This document shows positions 25,501 through 36,949 of a stretch of DNA of 64,000 nt, piece after piece. Each line of letters begins with the position of its first letter. Position 1 is the first letter of the stretch. The stretch covers positions 37,535,866 through 37,599,865 of the forward strand of contig CM076261.1 of the NCBI GenBank assembly GCA_038380795.1, read 5' to 3'. Position numbers and translations under genes: made by a program. The DNA is from Pyrocephalus nanus (Eukaryota > Chordata > Aves > Passeriformes > Tyrannidae). The notes below the pieces were generated by a model, which saw only the letters and a list, made by a program, of their open reading frames with translations, was not told the origin of the DNA and made no database searches.

Positions 25501-27869
25501 AAGTCCAAGTGTAAAACTGAACTCTAAAACCACAAAATATAAATATTTTTTTCCATTTGTAATTGAAAATAATTGCCTTACATTCTGAAAGTATTGTTCA
25601 AAGTGAAACGTTCATTTCAAAAAGTCCAAATAGAAATGTGTAAGGTTTCATAAACATCTTTTCCACATGGAAAACTTCAGTGTATATTGGGGATTAGCAT
25701 TTAAGCCTCTAGTTTGGATGTGGCTGGCTATCTGGATCTGCTAGAGACTCCATTAAAGGATTCTTTTCCTTGAGTAGGAGCTGCTGCTTTTTTTATATAT
25801 GGAGCATCAGGTGCGTCTGCATGCTTGCAGGAGAGCAGAAAACTTCTCTCACCCCTTTACTGCTATTTTGTGAACACAGCCTTGCAGTTCTAAATGCGAT
25901 GAATAGGTACTAAATAATGCAATTTATCCATGTGTGCCTCAGTGGAAAAATGTGTGAGAAAGAAATGAGTCTACTTGCAGTAAACTGCAAGTTCAAAGAG
26001 AATTTACAAAAGACAAAAAACCGTCCCCAAACATACTGTAATTGAATTGTTAAAAGAGTTCATATTGTCATTATATGAAAGGTCCATCTTTGGAGCAAAT
26101 GCAATATCCTGCATGAAAAAACAGTAATATTTTACAATTTAACACCACTGTGACATCACTTTGACCTAGACAGAGTAGATCATCAACAAGTATAGGATGC
26201 TGCAATTTTCTAAAAATTTTTAATTAAAATGTATCAATCTTGTTATTTAAGGGATTTTAGTGTCAAAGAACTTAGGAGGTGAAAAACTGGAATAGACTTA
26301 CAAAATGTGCTGCTAGAAGGGGAGATAAGCCTAAACAGATAACATGTTTAATGCTGAAATATTAACACCTTATTGAATAGGATTATTGTATCATTTGAAA
26401 AATGAAGGATTTGTTTAGGGATTATAATGTTAATGATAATATTTTAGAACTCTTTCTTTTGCTAGCATCTGATAGAAGAAAATTATCTGTTGCTTTCCAT
26501 ATCATGAAAGACTATGAAATGCCCCCCAATGTGGAAAATTTCTGCTCAGAGAAAATAAACCAAACTAAGCACAAAGACTGAACTGTGTTCAGTACAGAAA
26601 CTAATTTTTTTTGCCTATTTCTTGATTATAATGCTTCATAACAAAGAAGTGCTGATAATAGATCTTTGGGTACTGCTTTTAAATATAAAAGCTCAAATTT
26701 TTATAAAGTAAATTTTCATCTCACAGTGCACAAACTGGTTTGGGTCAATTTATATTTCATTTACATGTGGAATTAGTAGGCAAGTGGCCATTACTCTCTG
26801 TAATCTAATGTTTGTTCCATTTGAGAGGAATACTTAGCTAAAGTCAGAACAGAACCTAAAATGGCAGGGAAAAACCTACTAACATTAAGAAAAATAATGT
26901 TGGCTAAAGATACTAATGTAGTTGTGAATGTGTAATATTTTTCTAATGGATTTTCTTGTTCAAAGTGTCTTTTTATCATTTTAATCAAAATCTCTTTGTA
27001 TTTGGAATTGGATGGCTGTAGAGAGAATTTAACATTAAAGTTTATGATTAGCAAAAGAGCCCTTAGTACAATTTCAAAAAGTTAATGGTGTTAGCAGGAG
27101 GAAAAAAGTTTCATGAAACAAGGATATAGATTCATGCTGTGATAACTCTTAGGGGGCTAGTTCTCATTCAACAGATTGTGGCTGCTCCAAAGGAAACTGG
27201 TATGGATCAAAAAGCTATTTAAGTCAGTCAGAATGTTACTAGTCACTCAATGGGAATTAAGCAAGGCTGTGGGAATCCAAACAAGCAGATTATGTATGTT
27301 TTGATGTTTGTTGCAAACTCTTACTGAAATCTCCAGAAATCTCAACCATTGATGTAAGACAGAAAATCAGTCATGTTTAATGCAAGATTTGCACTGTAGC
27401 TTGTGAAAGCCTGACAATTTTTTTTTGTTTGTTTTTTTGTACTGGGCATAGAAAGAATATCAGTTTTTTTCAGAAATAAAGTATATGAAAATCCTCTTAT
27501 AACCAATACTTTGCACTGCACTACTATAGACTATGGTGATATTTAAGTAGCAGAACTGTGATTCTGATTTGATTAATTTATTTATTCCCTCTAAAAAATG
27601 TATTAAACTACCACCAGTGACATGCCCAAATGTTACAGTTATGACTCGGCTCAGTTATATCATTCTGGATGAGTGCTGCTGTGAGTCCTGAGCTGTTGGG
27701 CCCTTTTTGCCAGACACCGTGACCACTATTGTCATGGTGTTCTCAGGTGTCAGCACAAAAGATGTGAGGATACAGGGTCATGGAGAAGCTGTCCACAGAT
27801 CAGTTTAAGCCACCCATAAAATGGTGGCAGAAGTAAAAGGGAGGAAATATGATTGATATGAAGGATTAT

Positions 27870-27960
27870 CTGTGACCTTTGTGGAGAGAGCAATTTCAAT
27901 CACATGAATTCAACGAAGTGCAAGACATTCAAGACCGGGCATAACTCCTACAAGAATACA
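27870..27960 (+). mobile_element. Possible decayed CR1 fragment
   Basis: The stretch CAATTTCAATCACATGAATTCAACGAAGTGCAAG at about 27889-27922 resembles the CR1 segment that in better-preserved copies reads roughly CAACCTCATGAAGTTCAACAA...AAGTGCAAGG, just after the reverse-transcriptase core. The next GGGCATAACTCC could continue the alignment. Similarity is patchy and neither end is definable, so chance resemblance is possible. Confidence 0.3.
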
Positions 27961-30813
27961 GACATAAGGAGTCACTGTGGAAAACAGTTTACTCCGGTTC
28001 CTTTCACATTACTGTCTCGATAAATAAAAAGGCCTGCCCTTATGAGAGAGAACGGTTACCTGGTGATGGGTATGCTGATAGGGTACAGTCTGTAGAGATC
28101 TGTGAAGAACAGCCTAAGCATGCCCTGCTCCATGTTTCATCCCCAGCATTGCTAAGCTGTGAACTGCTTTCCAGAGACCAAGTCAGGGATCAGATGAGGA
28201 ATATCACTGTCAAGACAACTCATTGTAAGATGTGCAACTCGCGGTACACTCCCAGTATATTGTTCATACAGAATCCATCACAGCAATGCATAAAACAACT
28301 CCATGTTATGTTAAACATATATCTATAACTTCTTTGTGATCCTAATGTTTTTCTTGTGTATCTTCAGGTTAATTCTTTGCTGTGCTCTGTATTTGTGTGA
28401 ACAACTATTTTTCCTACAACTGCATAATTCTTTCTCTTGCATTATCCAGCACTATGAATTTAATTATTCCTCATCTTGGAGTAATTTCTGATTTATCCTG
28501 TTAGCTCTGCTCCAGGGTGGTCTCTCATGAGCTTAGAAGTGCATGGATTCAACTATCTCAATAGCACCACTCTAAAGTAAAGTCGTATCAAACACTTCAG
28601 TAGTACAGGCTGTGCTTGACTATGGAACACCACTGTATATATAAAGGATAATATTAGTTCAAGACTTTTTTTTTCTGTGTGAGGAATTAGTGTTTTCTCT
28701 CTATCTGAATGGTTTCAGAGAACTTTTTATTACTATTTTAGTTAAACAGGAAATAAAGCATGCAAATCAAGTTGTTGCTCAGTATTCATTCTAGGAAAAA
28801 ATGAGGCAGTGAACTGGATTGAATAGGAAAGGAGCAAGCATGTGTTATGTGCATTTTGGAATACTAGAGATTCACTCTCCCAAGACAATATGAATTCTCT
28901 TGCTTTTCAGTGAGTCAACATAGCAATTGTGCACTGCCCTCAGGGTGTGCAATGCTCTGCTCATTGGGGCAGAAATAATCTTTTTCATTCATGTTATTCT
29001 TAGCAGCCCTCTTTGTTATCCTCTCAAAGGGAGTCATCTCTGGGCTAAACTTTTAAGCTTTGGGGACTGTGCAGCCAGGATGAGTACTGTTCTGCCAAAC
29101 ACGATTTCTTGTGCAACCCTTTTTCTAAAAATAATAGGATACCTAAAAAGAACGTGAAACAGCCAACCTTTACTATAATATTATTACTCCAGGATCTTTG
29201 TCTTTATGATGTACAGCAACTTGTAGAACTGTAAAGAATCAGGCAGTGAAATCAAAGAGGTTGCTATTCCTCTCTCCGGAGGGGTGGGCACTGAAGGTGT
29301 CGTAAACGGACTCCCAGTCTGATGTGGTTTTGCCTAGGATTTCAAATTCTACCCCAGATTGTCGTCTTCCAGTCCTGTTGCTTGTGGTTGCCTAAGCAGA
29401 CTGAAAGTCTTTGTTTTGTGAAGCATGAAACTCCATTTGTAAGCATTAAAGTCCAAAGGGAAAAAAGTGATAGATAACTAAATGCTGTGTGTAGTCTAGT
29501 GGAAAAAAACACCTATGCAGCATTTTTTTAATGAAATAATTTTTGACTAGACCAGGACTATGCAGTGCATGCCATGCACTTTTCTATGAAGCTAGCAAAA
29601 CAGGTTTAAAAAGGTTCTGAAAGTTAATATCCTCAGTTGGGCATGAATGAAGGTTTGATGGTGGGTTTGTTGTTTTTGGTAGGTTTGGAGCTAGAATAAT
29701 TAATTTGAACCTTTAAATTATAATTTTTTTTTCTTTCTCTGCTTTTCCTCTTTTAACTGTTTGAATCCTATACAGCTAAAAGGAGTCTGTTTCTCTGGGG
29801 GACACTATAGAGTGAGAGCAAGAAAACAAAAAGTGAGATGTAAGCATTTGTTCTATGAGTTTCCAAGTTCTGTAGTTATCTCAGGGAGTGTCTTCCTTTA
29901 CAGTCTTAATCATCTCCAGCTTCAGCTATTTTTATAGATGTATCCCTAAAGTCATCTGCCCATATAATTTCTGTCTTTTATTAACCACTGCAAATATGTG
30001 GGGATCCTTCAAATGAAGTCCAATGTTTTTTTCAGAAGTTTAACAATTTGTCCCTCAGTATTTTGATTTGGGGGAAGAGGAAAATTTTTTTGGTCGCAGA
30101 GGTAATGTAGCCTGTGCTTTCAAATGTGGGTTTTAACAGGATCCACAGAAACCTGCAGGACTGGATGAGTCATTGCTTCTCTGTTCAAAGGCCAGGTATG
30201 GTTTTCAGCCAGATAAAGGAAATAAGCTAGAGGTTTTTAGGACTGAACCTGTCATAATTCAGTAGTTTTCATCTTTATATTTTTCTATAGCAGAGGTCTT
30301 AATTCAGGGATTACCTCAGGAAAAATCTCAGGGCTTAGTTCCACCATGTGCCTGGCCTACAGCTGGCCAACATGTTCAGAAAGCTGTGACAACAAACTGA
30401 AAACTGCAACTGAAGTAATGCCTGTTGCAAAAAATATCAAGAGATTTGCAGGAGTCTTCAAGGCTTTTGGGAAAACAGTGTCCAGCTCCACGTATGTACA
30501 AGACATGTCCATTTCTCTGTGCATAATACCTGACTAAAGGGCAGAATTATTCATATCCTCTGACAAAGTATGGTAAGGAAAGGTTCCTGACACCCTACCC
30601 TGGACACACATAATTGTATTTATATCACACTGTTACGTGTTAACCTTATATATAAAATTTGGTTATGTCATTTTAAAAACCCTGTAATTATTTTCACCTC
30701 TTTTTCTGTCCAATCATCTTGGTTAGATAGGCTTTCTTTACTTCTCTGCTTCTTTGTTTCACTCCTTTGGAAATTAATTAGAATAAGAAGAATGTGTGGG
30801 TGGGGAGGGAAGA

Positions 30814-30829
30814 CCCCCCCCCCCCCCCC
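30814..30829. repeat. C16 homopolymer
   Basis: Uninterrupted run of 16 cytosines, preceded by a G-rich stretch (GGGTGGGGAGGG) and followed by an A-rich stretch. Long C runs are rare in this AT-rich window, and such a run is prone to length errors in sequencing. Confidence 0.9.
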
Positions 30830-31359
30830 AAGCATCCAAACAACAAAATAAATAAAAAATAAAATTAAAAAAATTACATATTGCAGAAATGTGAAGTCAG
30901 GAATTCCTTTGACAGAAAGTTAGCAGACAAACAGGTCCTTCATTAGACATGAAGCTTTACTGAACATTCTGTTCAGCTGTTCAGATGTTCAGTTAACAGA
31001 AATACAGTTGTCTATGCTCTTGTGTATTTTCTTCATTTGTAAAGATGCTTTGGAAATCATCTCTTTGACGTGAGTCCAGCTTTTCTTTTACTCTGGTTCT
31101 CAAATAAATAACCAATAACAGGGCAAAGAAATCAATTATTACAAGAAGAGAAAAAATGAAATCTGGAGAATACAAATACTTGGTCATTCCTTATTGATGA
31201 TTCCTGAATATGATCTATATTGTTAATAATGTGATAGCTTTTTCTGACATAGATTTATTCTGAGATATTTTCTTCTTCAGTCTGATATTTTTCATATTGC
31301 TCTTCTTGTTAGCATACTTTGTTCCAAACCTCTCAAATACTGATTTACAAATAATGGTT

Positions 31360-31392
31360 AAAAAAAAAAAAAAAGAAAAAAAAAAGAAAAGA
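31360..31392. repeat. Poly-A tract with G interruptions
   Basis: A-rich run of about 33 bp with two single-G interruptions. No retrogene body could be recognised upstream, so I do not call it a retroposon tail. Confidence 0.7.
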
Positions 31393-31902
31393 GGAATAGC
31401 TGGTTACTAGCTGGTTTCACTTGTGAAGAAAAAGGAAAAAGTTAAGCTGGCTATTGCTGAACTTCTTCAGTTAATCAGAAAATGTTAAAATTCATACAAT
31501 TTGACTCTTGAAATACGTGATAAATAGTTATCAGAATGGTGTAAATATTTATAATTGCATTTTCTGGAAGTTATTAGATTAGGAACAGAGAATTTTGTGA
31601 ATTCTGAGTAAAAATGTATTTGAATAAGTATCTGGAATGTGGATTCAAGGACGTGAATAGAAATTTCATTATATTGTTTAAAAGTAAGATTCATATCAAA
31701 AAAATTGTTCTTTCCTTTTATATGATTGACTGTAAATTACACTCTTAATTTCATCCACATCATCTTTCAGTATCTTTTCATTTGCGAATGTAAATTTTGA
31801 GATCCACAGAATACTTGGGAATTGTCTTGTTCTTTAAAAACCTCTCTTAAAAGGTGTTTAGTTTTCAAATATCCTTTACAGATACTTTTTTCATTTACCA
31901 AA
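31393..31902. other. AT-rich stretch before the solo LTR, no gene seen
   Basis: Unique-looking sequence. The last five bases (31898-31902, CCAAA) are the left copy of the target-site duplication of the adjoining LTR. Confidence 0.6.
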
Positions 31903-32497
31903 TGTCATGGGTTTATGTGGCTGAGTTTTGATAGGGTGGGGAGGCTATAAGGTGGCTTCTGTTAGAAGCTGCTAGAAGCTTCCCTCTGGCCTATGAAAAG
32001 CCAGTGACAGCTGGTTCACAGAGGGACTTCCTGCTGCTGGCCAAGGGAGAGCCAATGAAGTGCTTTTCTCTGATAACATTTTTAAGAACAGAGGAAGAGA
32101 GGAGTGTTGCACAGAAGAAATTCCAGCCTGGGAAGAGAGGAGCGAGAACAGGCACACACCAAAGTCCATGCAGGGGTGGCAGGGGGGAAGGGGGCCATTG
32201 CCCCCCCTTCCCTGTGAACAGAGCAAAGACTTAGAGCTGAGGCCCCTGCAACCCATGAAGAACCATCGGGGTGTGGAGAACCCCATGCAGCCCATAGAGG
32301 ATCCCATGCTGGAGCAAGTAAATGCATAAAGAAGGCTGTGATCCCCACTGGGAGGCCAGGATGGAGCGGGGTACCTGCTGGATACCTGTGGCCTGTGGAA
32401 AGAGAAATCCACACTGGAGTAAGTTTTTCTCAAGTAGGACTCATGGCCCTGTGGGGGACCCACGTCTGTTCAACTTATCTGTGAAGGACTGCACGCC

Positions 32498-32559
32498 CAC
32501 GGAGAAGTGACCCATGGGACAGCAGATGGGGAAGAACTGCTGCCTGAGGGATGGACTTA
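32498..32559 (+). repeat. 62-bp internal LTR repeat, copy 1
   Basis: First copy of a 62-bp unit within the LTR, with landmarks GGAGAAGTGACCCATGGGAC and CTGAGGGATGGACTTA. The second copy starts 231 bp downstream, at 32729. The truncated relative at 10.7-11.5 kb has only one copy. Confidence 0.85.
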
Positions 32560-32728
32560 TGTTGGAGAGGTCCATCAAGGACTGTCTCCCATGGGAGGGA
32601 CCCCACAAGAACAGGGAAAAGACTCAGAGATGTGACCCCCCTGTAGCCCATGGTGAAGACCATAGTGACGCAGGTGTCTCCCTGCAGACTATGGAGGACC
32701 TTTGGAGTGTACAGATCCAGCTGCACTC

Positions 32729-32790
32729 CATGGAGAAGTGATCCAAGGGACAGCAGAATGAGAAGAACTGCTGGCTGAGGGATGGACTCA
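32729..32790 (+). repeat. 62-bp internal LTR repeat, copy 2
   Basis: Second copy of the unit at 32498-32559, the same length with about seven substitutions visible by eye. The intervening segment plus one copy appears to be the part missing from the 10.7-11.5 kb LTR. Confidence 0.85.
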
Positions 32791-32924
32791 AACAACTGAC
32801 CCCCCCTTCCCCATCCCCCTGCACTGCTAGGGGGGAGGAGGGCAAACATGCAAGGAAGGAGGGATGGGGGGAAGGTGTTTTAAGACTGTTTTGTTTCTCA
32901 CTCCTTGGTTTTTATCTTGTTAGC

Positions 32925-32930
32925 AATAAA
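32925..32930 (+). promoter_or_regulatory. LTR polyadenylation signal AATAAA
   Basis: Canonical hexamer in the 3' third of the solo LTR, followed by T-rich sequence. It is the expected position for the R/U5 region. Confidence 0.6.
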
Positions 32931-33408
32931 TTTAAGTACTATCCCTATTTTAAATCTGTTTTGCCCATCAGTAAACGAGTCTCCCAGTTCTTACCTCTAC
33001 TCAGGAATTCTGTAGCTGTTTTTTTTTTCTCCTCTGTGGAATTGCAGGGTTGTTGTTGGGGGGGGCAGTGATGTAGTGGCTTTTGGTGGGTATTTGAAAT
33101 CTGACCAGGGTCAACCCACTACACCAAAATAAAGCTTAGCATATAGAAGAGAGAAAGAAATTGAAATACATACTCTTAAGTGTATTCTATAAATTTGGAC
33201 AGAAACAAACTGTGCTAAAAACAAAGAATAAAAACATACTTTTATAATGTTATTGCTGATGTGAATAAACAAAGCCCCCCCAGGCTTATGCTTACACTAC
33301 AATTTTATGTTCAGGAATACCTATTTGAGACAGAATCATGGGATGATGGTTATAGATCCACTTGTTTAGTTTATTTCCACTGGTTTGGTTTACACAGATG
33401 GAAAGATA

Positions 33409-33451
33409 GTAGTTTGTAGGATATTCTTTTGTGTAGTTTGTAGGATATTCT
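33409..33451. repeat. Exact 19-bp direct repeat, 24-bp period
   Basis: The unit GTAGTTTGTAGGATATTCT occurs at 33409-33427 and again, unchanged, at 33433-33451. This suggests a recent local slippage duplication. Confidence 0.9.
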
Positions 33452-36400
33452 GAGGGGAGACAGGACTGGCTAGAACTAGGACACTGGTCTCACTTTCCTT
33501 GGTAGAGGTGCAGCTCAAAGTGTACTTTCAACATACATGCCTATATTATTTTTACACGTTTTTAAACCGAAACATTAACAACATAAAAGCTGAACCCCTG
33601 TATTTTTAAGGATTTCAAAATGCTTTTTCATTGTATAAATGAAAACAAACAAAACAAAAACTAAAAAAAAGAGAACATTAACAAACTACCAAAACTACAT
33701 TCAAGCTTTAGTTTAATAATTCTACATTTTAGTAAAACTGTATCATCTCTCCTGAACAGCTAGAAAGCAGAAAATATGATGGGGGGATGGGGTAGGGTGT
33801 TGAACTAATTTTCAGTTTGAACAACAGTCTAACATGCCTGTAGACTCTAATTTATATATTATTATCTTATATTTTTATAACACATAATTATTATTTTTTC
33901 TACTCTTTAAAGTGCATTTATTAAAAATTCTTGACAGGGCATTGTGAAGTACATCCATTTCAACCAGAATAGTACTGAAAACCTGAGAAAAACAGAGAAA
34001 GTATTGATTGATACTATAGCACTGGTTCATACCTTGAGCCGTTCTGGCATACTGCTATAAGTTTGAGACAGATTTTCATCTTCCATCCTCTAGAAAAAGC
34101 ACACTGATGCTAAGATGAGTTTTAGAGAAATATGTGATTAGAATCAGCTCTGAGTTCTGTGAATTTTTAAGATAAATCAGCCCACCATCACAGTGCTTCA
34201 TAACCAAACCTTCGGTGTTTTACAATAAATCTGTGTAGATTATTTATCAAGCCTTTTGAAAAAAATAATGAAATTAATACAGCCTATCCTGAAAGCTGGT
34301 ACTGATGTCCACAATTCTAAACAGTCACAGCTTGATAATATATTAGTCCTGCATTTTCAGTTTTCTTTCCCACCTAATACATTTTTTTGAAAATAAGGCT
34401 GCCTGCCAAAAAATTAGATTTCAAACTAAATTATATATTAGAGAAAAAGACTCTTCCAATATGAAGCTTTTCCATCCATGAAAACTCATTTTCAACATAA
34501 TAAGTCATTAAAAATGTAAAAATTGTAAGAAAGAGCATTCAGGACATACCCAAAATATATATACATATGTGCCCAGTAATATATGATATTTTAAGGTGAA
34601 TACATAAACACATCACTAAAGTATTACAAGATACATATGTTTAGAATATAGCATTGTTTCCCTTTGTTTAAAACAGAATGGTAAAATCTAAAAAAAAAAA
34701 AAAATACAAACCAAAACCAAAATTAATATTAGTTATGTTTTATGACATCCAAAGGGGAAAAGGGAAACCTAAACCTAACAGCAAAAATTAATTTTCAGAT
34801 GATTTTTAATACATTTCAGTGCACTTTTTGTTTAGCAGTTCATACAGAAGAGCAGTAAAGGAAGTTGTTTGTACAAGCAACACCTGCTCTCAACTGCTCA
34901 AATAAATCCAAACATAGGCTATTTTTGCAGAAGTGGAATCAACAATTAACTGTCTCTATAGAGCTATCAAATACCAGATACTATAGCTGGCTACTTATGT
35001 CTGTTTCTAGAAGTCTTTTTCTATTTTACTCAGATTTTAACTTTGAGGTAGTATCATACGTGAGCAGAATGCACATTAACTTCCAAATAAGCATGCTGAA
35101 ATCCAGGCCCGTCTTTGTTGAATTTTGCCTCATAATTCAAAGGAATTAAAATTCCACTATGACTTTTGTCTTGCTTCTTTGAGAAAATGCCAAAAGTATG
35201 AATATTACAGGTTTCTTTATATCTTCAGATCTAACAGATACAATGCACACTTCAGTTGATGCCAGGTAAAGCCATAGTTGGTCCAAATTCACTGATTTTT
35301 GTGAATTTCCATACCTATTAGGTTTTATATATTCAATATGAGAAGAAAAGGGGAAAAAAATACACATCTAAATCTTCTGCTGTAGAGTTAGTTTTAATGG
35401 AAATGCATTTTTATCACTGCAAAAGTAACAAATCTATAAAAAAATGAAAATTAGAAACAATTATGCGGTTCTTTTTTTCAATTGATACTTATTAATTGGC
35501 ATTAACAGAAATTGTGTGCACGCTAGGAGTAGTGATTAAATCCCTAAGCAAAGTAATGGCACAAGAGCTTAACTAACAAAAGCAGTTTTAAATGAAAGCT
35601 TGATCTACATGGAATGGTTACCAAAAGCATATTAAGAAAAATATCTGTATATTTTTACACTCATTAGTAAGACAAAAAAATAATAAAAACAAATTGAAAA
35701 TTTGATTTTCCATTCAAATGGAGCAGTATCCATGTAACAATAGACTTCTCCCGAACATAAACAAGTCCATTTTAAATGATTAACAGTGAACTATAAATTT
35801 AATTATCAGCAAAAATTTGCTCAGTATCAAAAGAAAGTCAGAGTCAAACAACACAAAACTGCTCCTTCTGTAACTGTTCGTCAGCAGCATTTTTTTCTTT
35901 TATGTTACAGTTGCTTTGGTGATCTAATTCTGTAGTTTCGTGGGAAACCTCACATCCTGACACTCTTGTTTTTCCCTTCACTTTTCAAAAATAAGAAAAT
36001 GAGGAAAAACATACAGTTGTAAGCCCTTTGCTTTGCTTCTGACATAGGTCATTAAATTTTTTTTATTTTCCACCTATATCATTTGTACTTTATTATTAAA
36101 GTGAAGGGTGTTCACACATCATGGCATTTTCAAAGCCAGGTCTGGAGCACATAAAATTTTTGTTCTTAGGCCTGTTTATTGTAAAACTTCTGAGAAAATG
36201 AAAATGATGATTTATAGTATCATGGAGTAAAAATTTTGAATTATTTTGGTGGCACTGTTGTGTAAAACCCAGTGACATCTGTACACTTAATAGTCAGTTC
36301 TATAAGTCATAGGGGAAGCACTTACTGGTTCTCAGAGGGAATGTAAAAGTCCTGCTGCATCTTGTAAGAGACACAGTTAATGATTTTATAAGTTGGGATT

Positions 36401-36926
36401 AATGCCTGTAAAGAGCCAGTTCCAATGGAAACACGACACAACCAAGCAGTCCGTAGTCATTACAGCTTCTTTTGTGGTGGTTAGTATCTGTGTAGCACTT
36501 TTAATACTAAAAAAAGTAAAATCATACAGACAATAATTAATCTTCCCTGAACTGCTATGAGCTAAGCAAACATTGTTAATCCTATGTGATGAATGGAAAA
36601 ATCGCACAGATGAGTATTCCTGGTCATATTGAAGTTGGAGAGATATAATTTTCCCAAATATTTAAAAATATTTGTTTCTATGTGATGTTTGTACCACTTT
36701 AACTATGTAAACTACCAGCTCAAAGGTGGTTATAAGTGAGTTGATATAAAAACATTTCTACTGGAATAGCTTATTCACATTTGACTACTGTGGTAAAAGA
36801 ACTGTTAAAGTAATACAGGAGAATCCATTCCACTAACTGTACTGATTATGCTATTTTGGTTAGGAAAAAAATTGTACTTAGTTATAATAGTTTTGTAACT
36901 GTGAAGACATAACATGGCACGTAATG

Positions 36927-36949
36927 AAAAAACAAAACAAAACAAAACA
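36927..36949. repeat. (AAAAC)n simple repeat
   Basis: About four AAAAC units after a short A run. No function is apparent. Confidence 0.85.

Larger units (their letters stand above)
19344..30813. other. Long AT-rich non-coding stretch, no confirmed gene
   Basis: Over 11 kb with no supportable gene. Items of note are a (TA)n tract at 22491-22530, an exon-like patch at about 20383-20650, a possible decayed CR1 fragment at about 27870-27960 and otherwise unique AT-rich DNA. A hydrophobic frame of 101 codons at 23315-23620 (minus) has no recognisable family and no convincing gene context. Confidence 0.55.
31903..33123 (+). mobile_element. Complete solo ERV LTR (1221 bp) with 5-bp TSD
   Basis: The element begins TGTCATGGGTTTATG and ends CAACCCACTACA. 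It is flanked by an exact 5-bp direct repeat, CCAAA (31898-31902 and 33124-33128). TG...CA ends and a 5-bp duplication fit an ERVL-type integration. A polyadenylation signal AATAAA lies at 32925-32930, about 190 bp before the 3' end, which sets the sense strand as plus. There is no internal gag or pol sequence and no second LTR, so this is a solo LTR, presumably left by LTR-LTR recombination. It carries two copies of a 62-bp unit (32498-32559 and 32729-32790). Open frames inside it, up to 163 codons antisense, are not genes. The family name is not known to me. Confidence 0.9.

Noticed and set aside
26255..26330. Possible CR1 piece (CTGGAATAGACTTACAAAATG)
   Set aside because: Only a short phrase resembles CR1 and the surrounding landmarks are absent.
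31972..32463. 163-codon minus-strand open frame, the longest in the window
   Set aside because: It lies wholly inside the solo LTR, antisense to it, and overlaps several other open frames in stop-poor repeat DNA.
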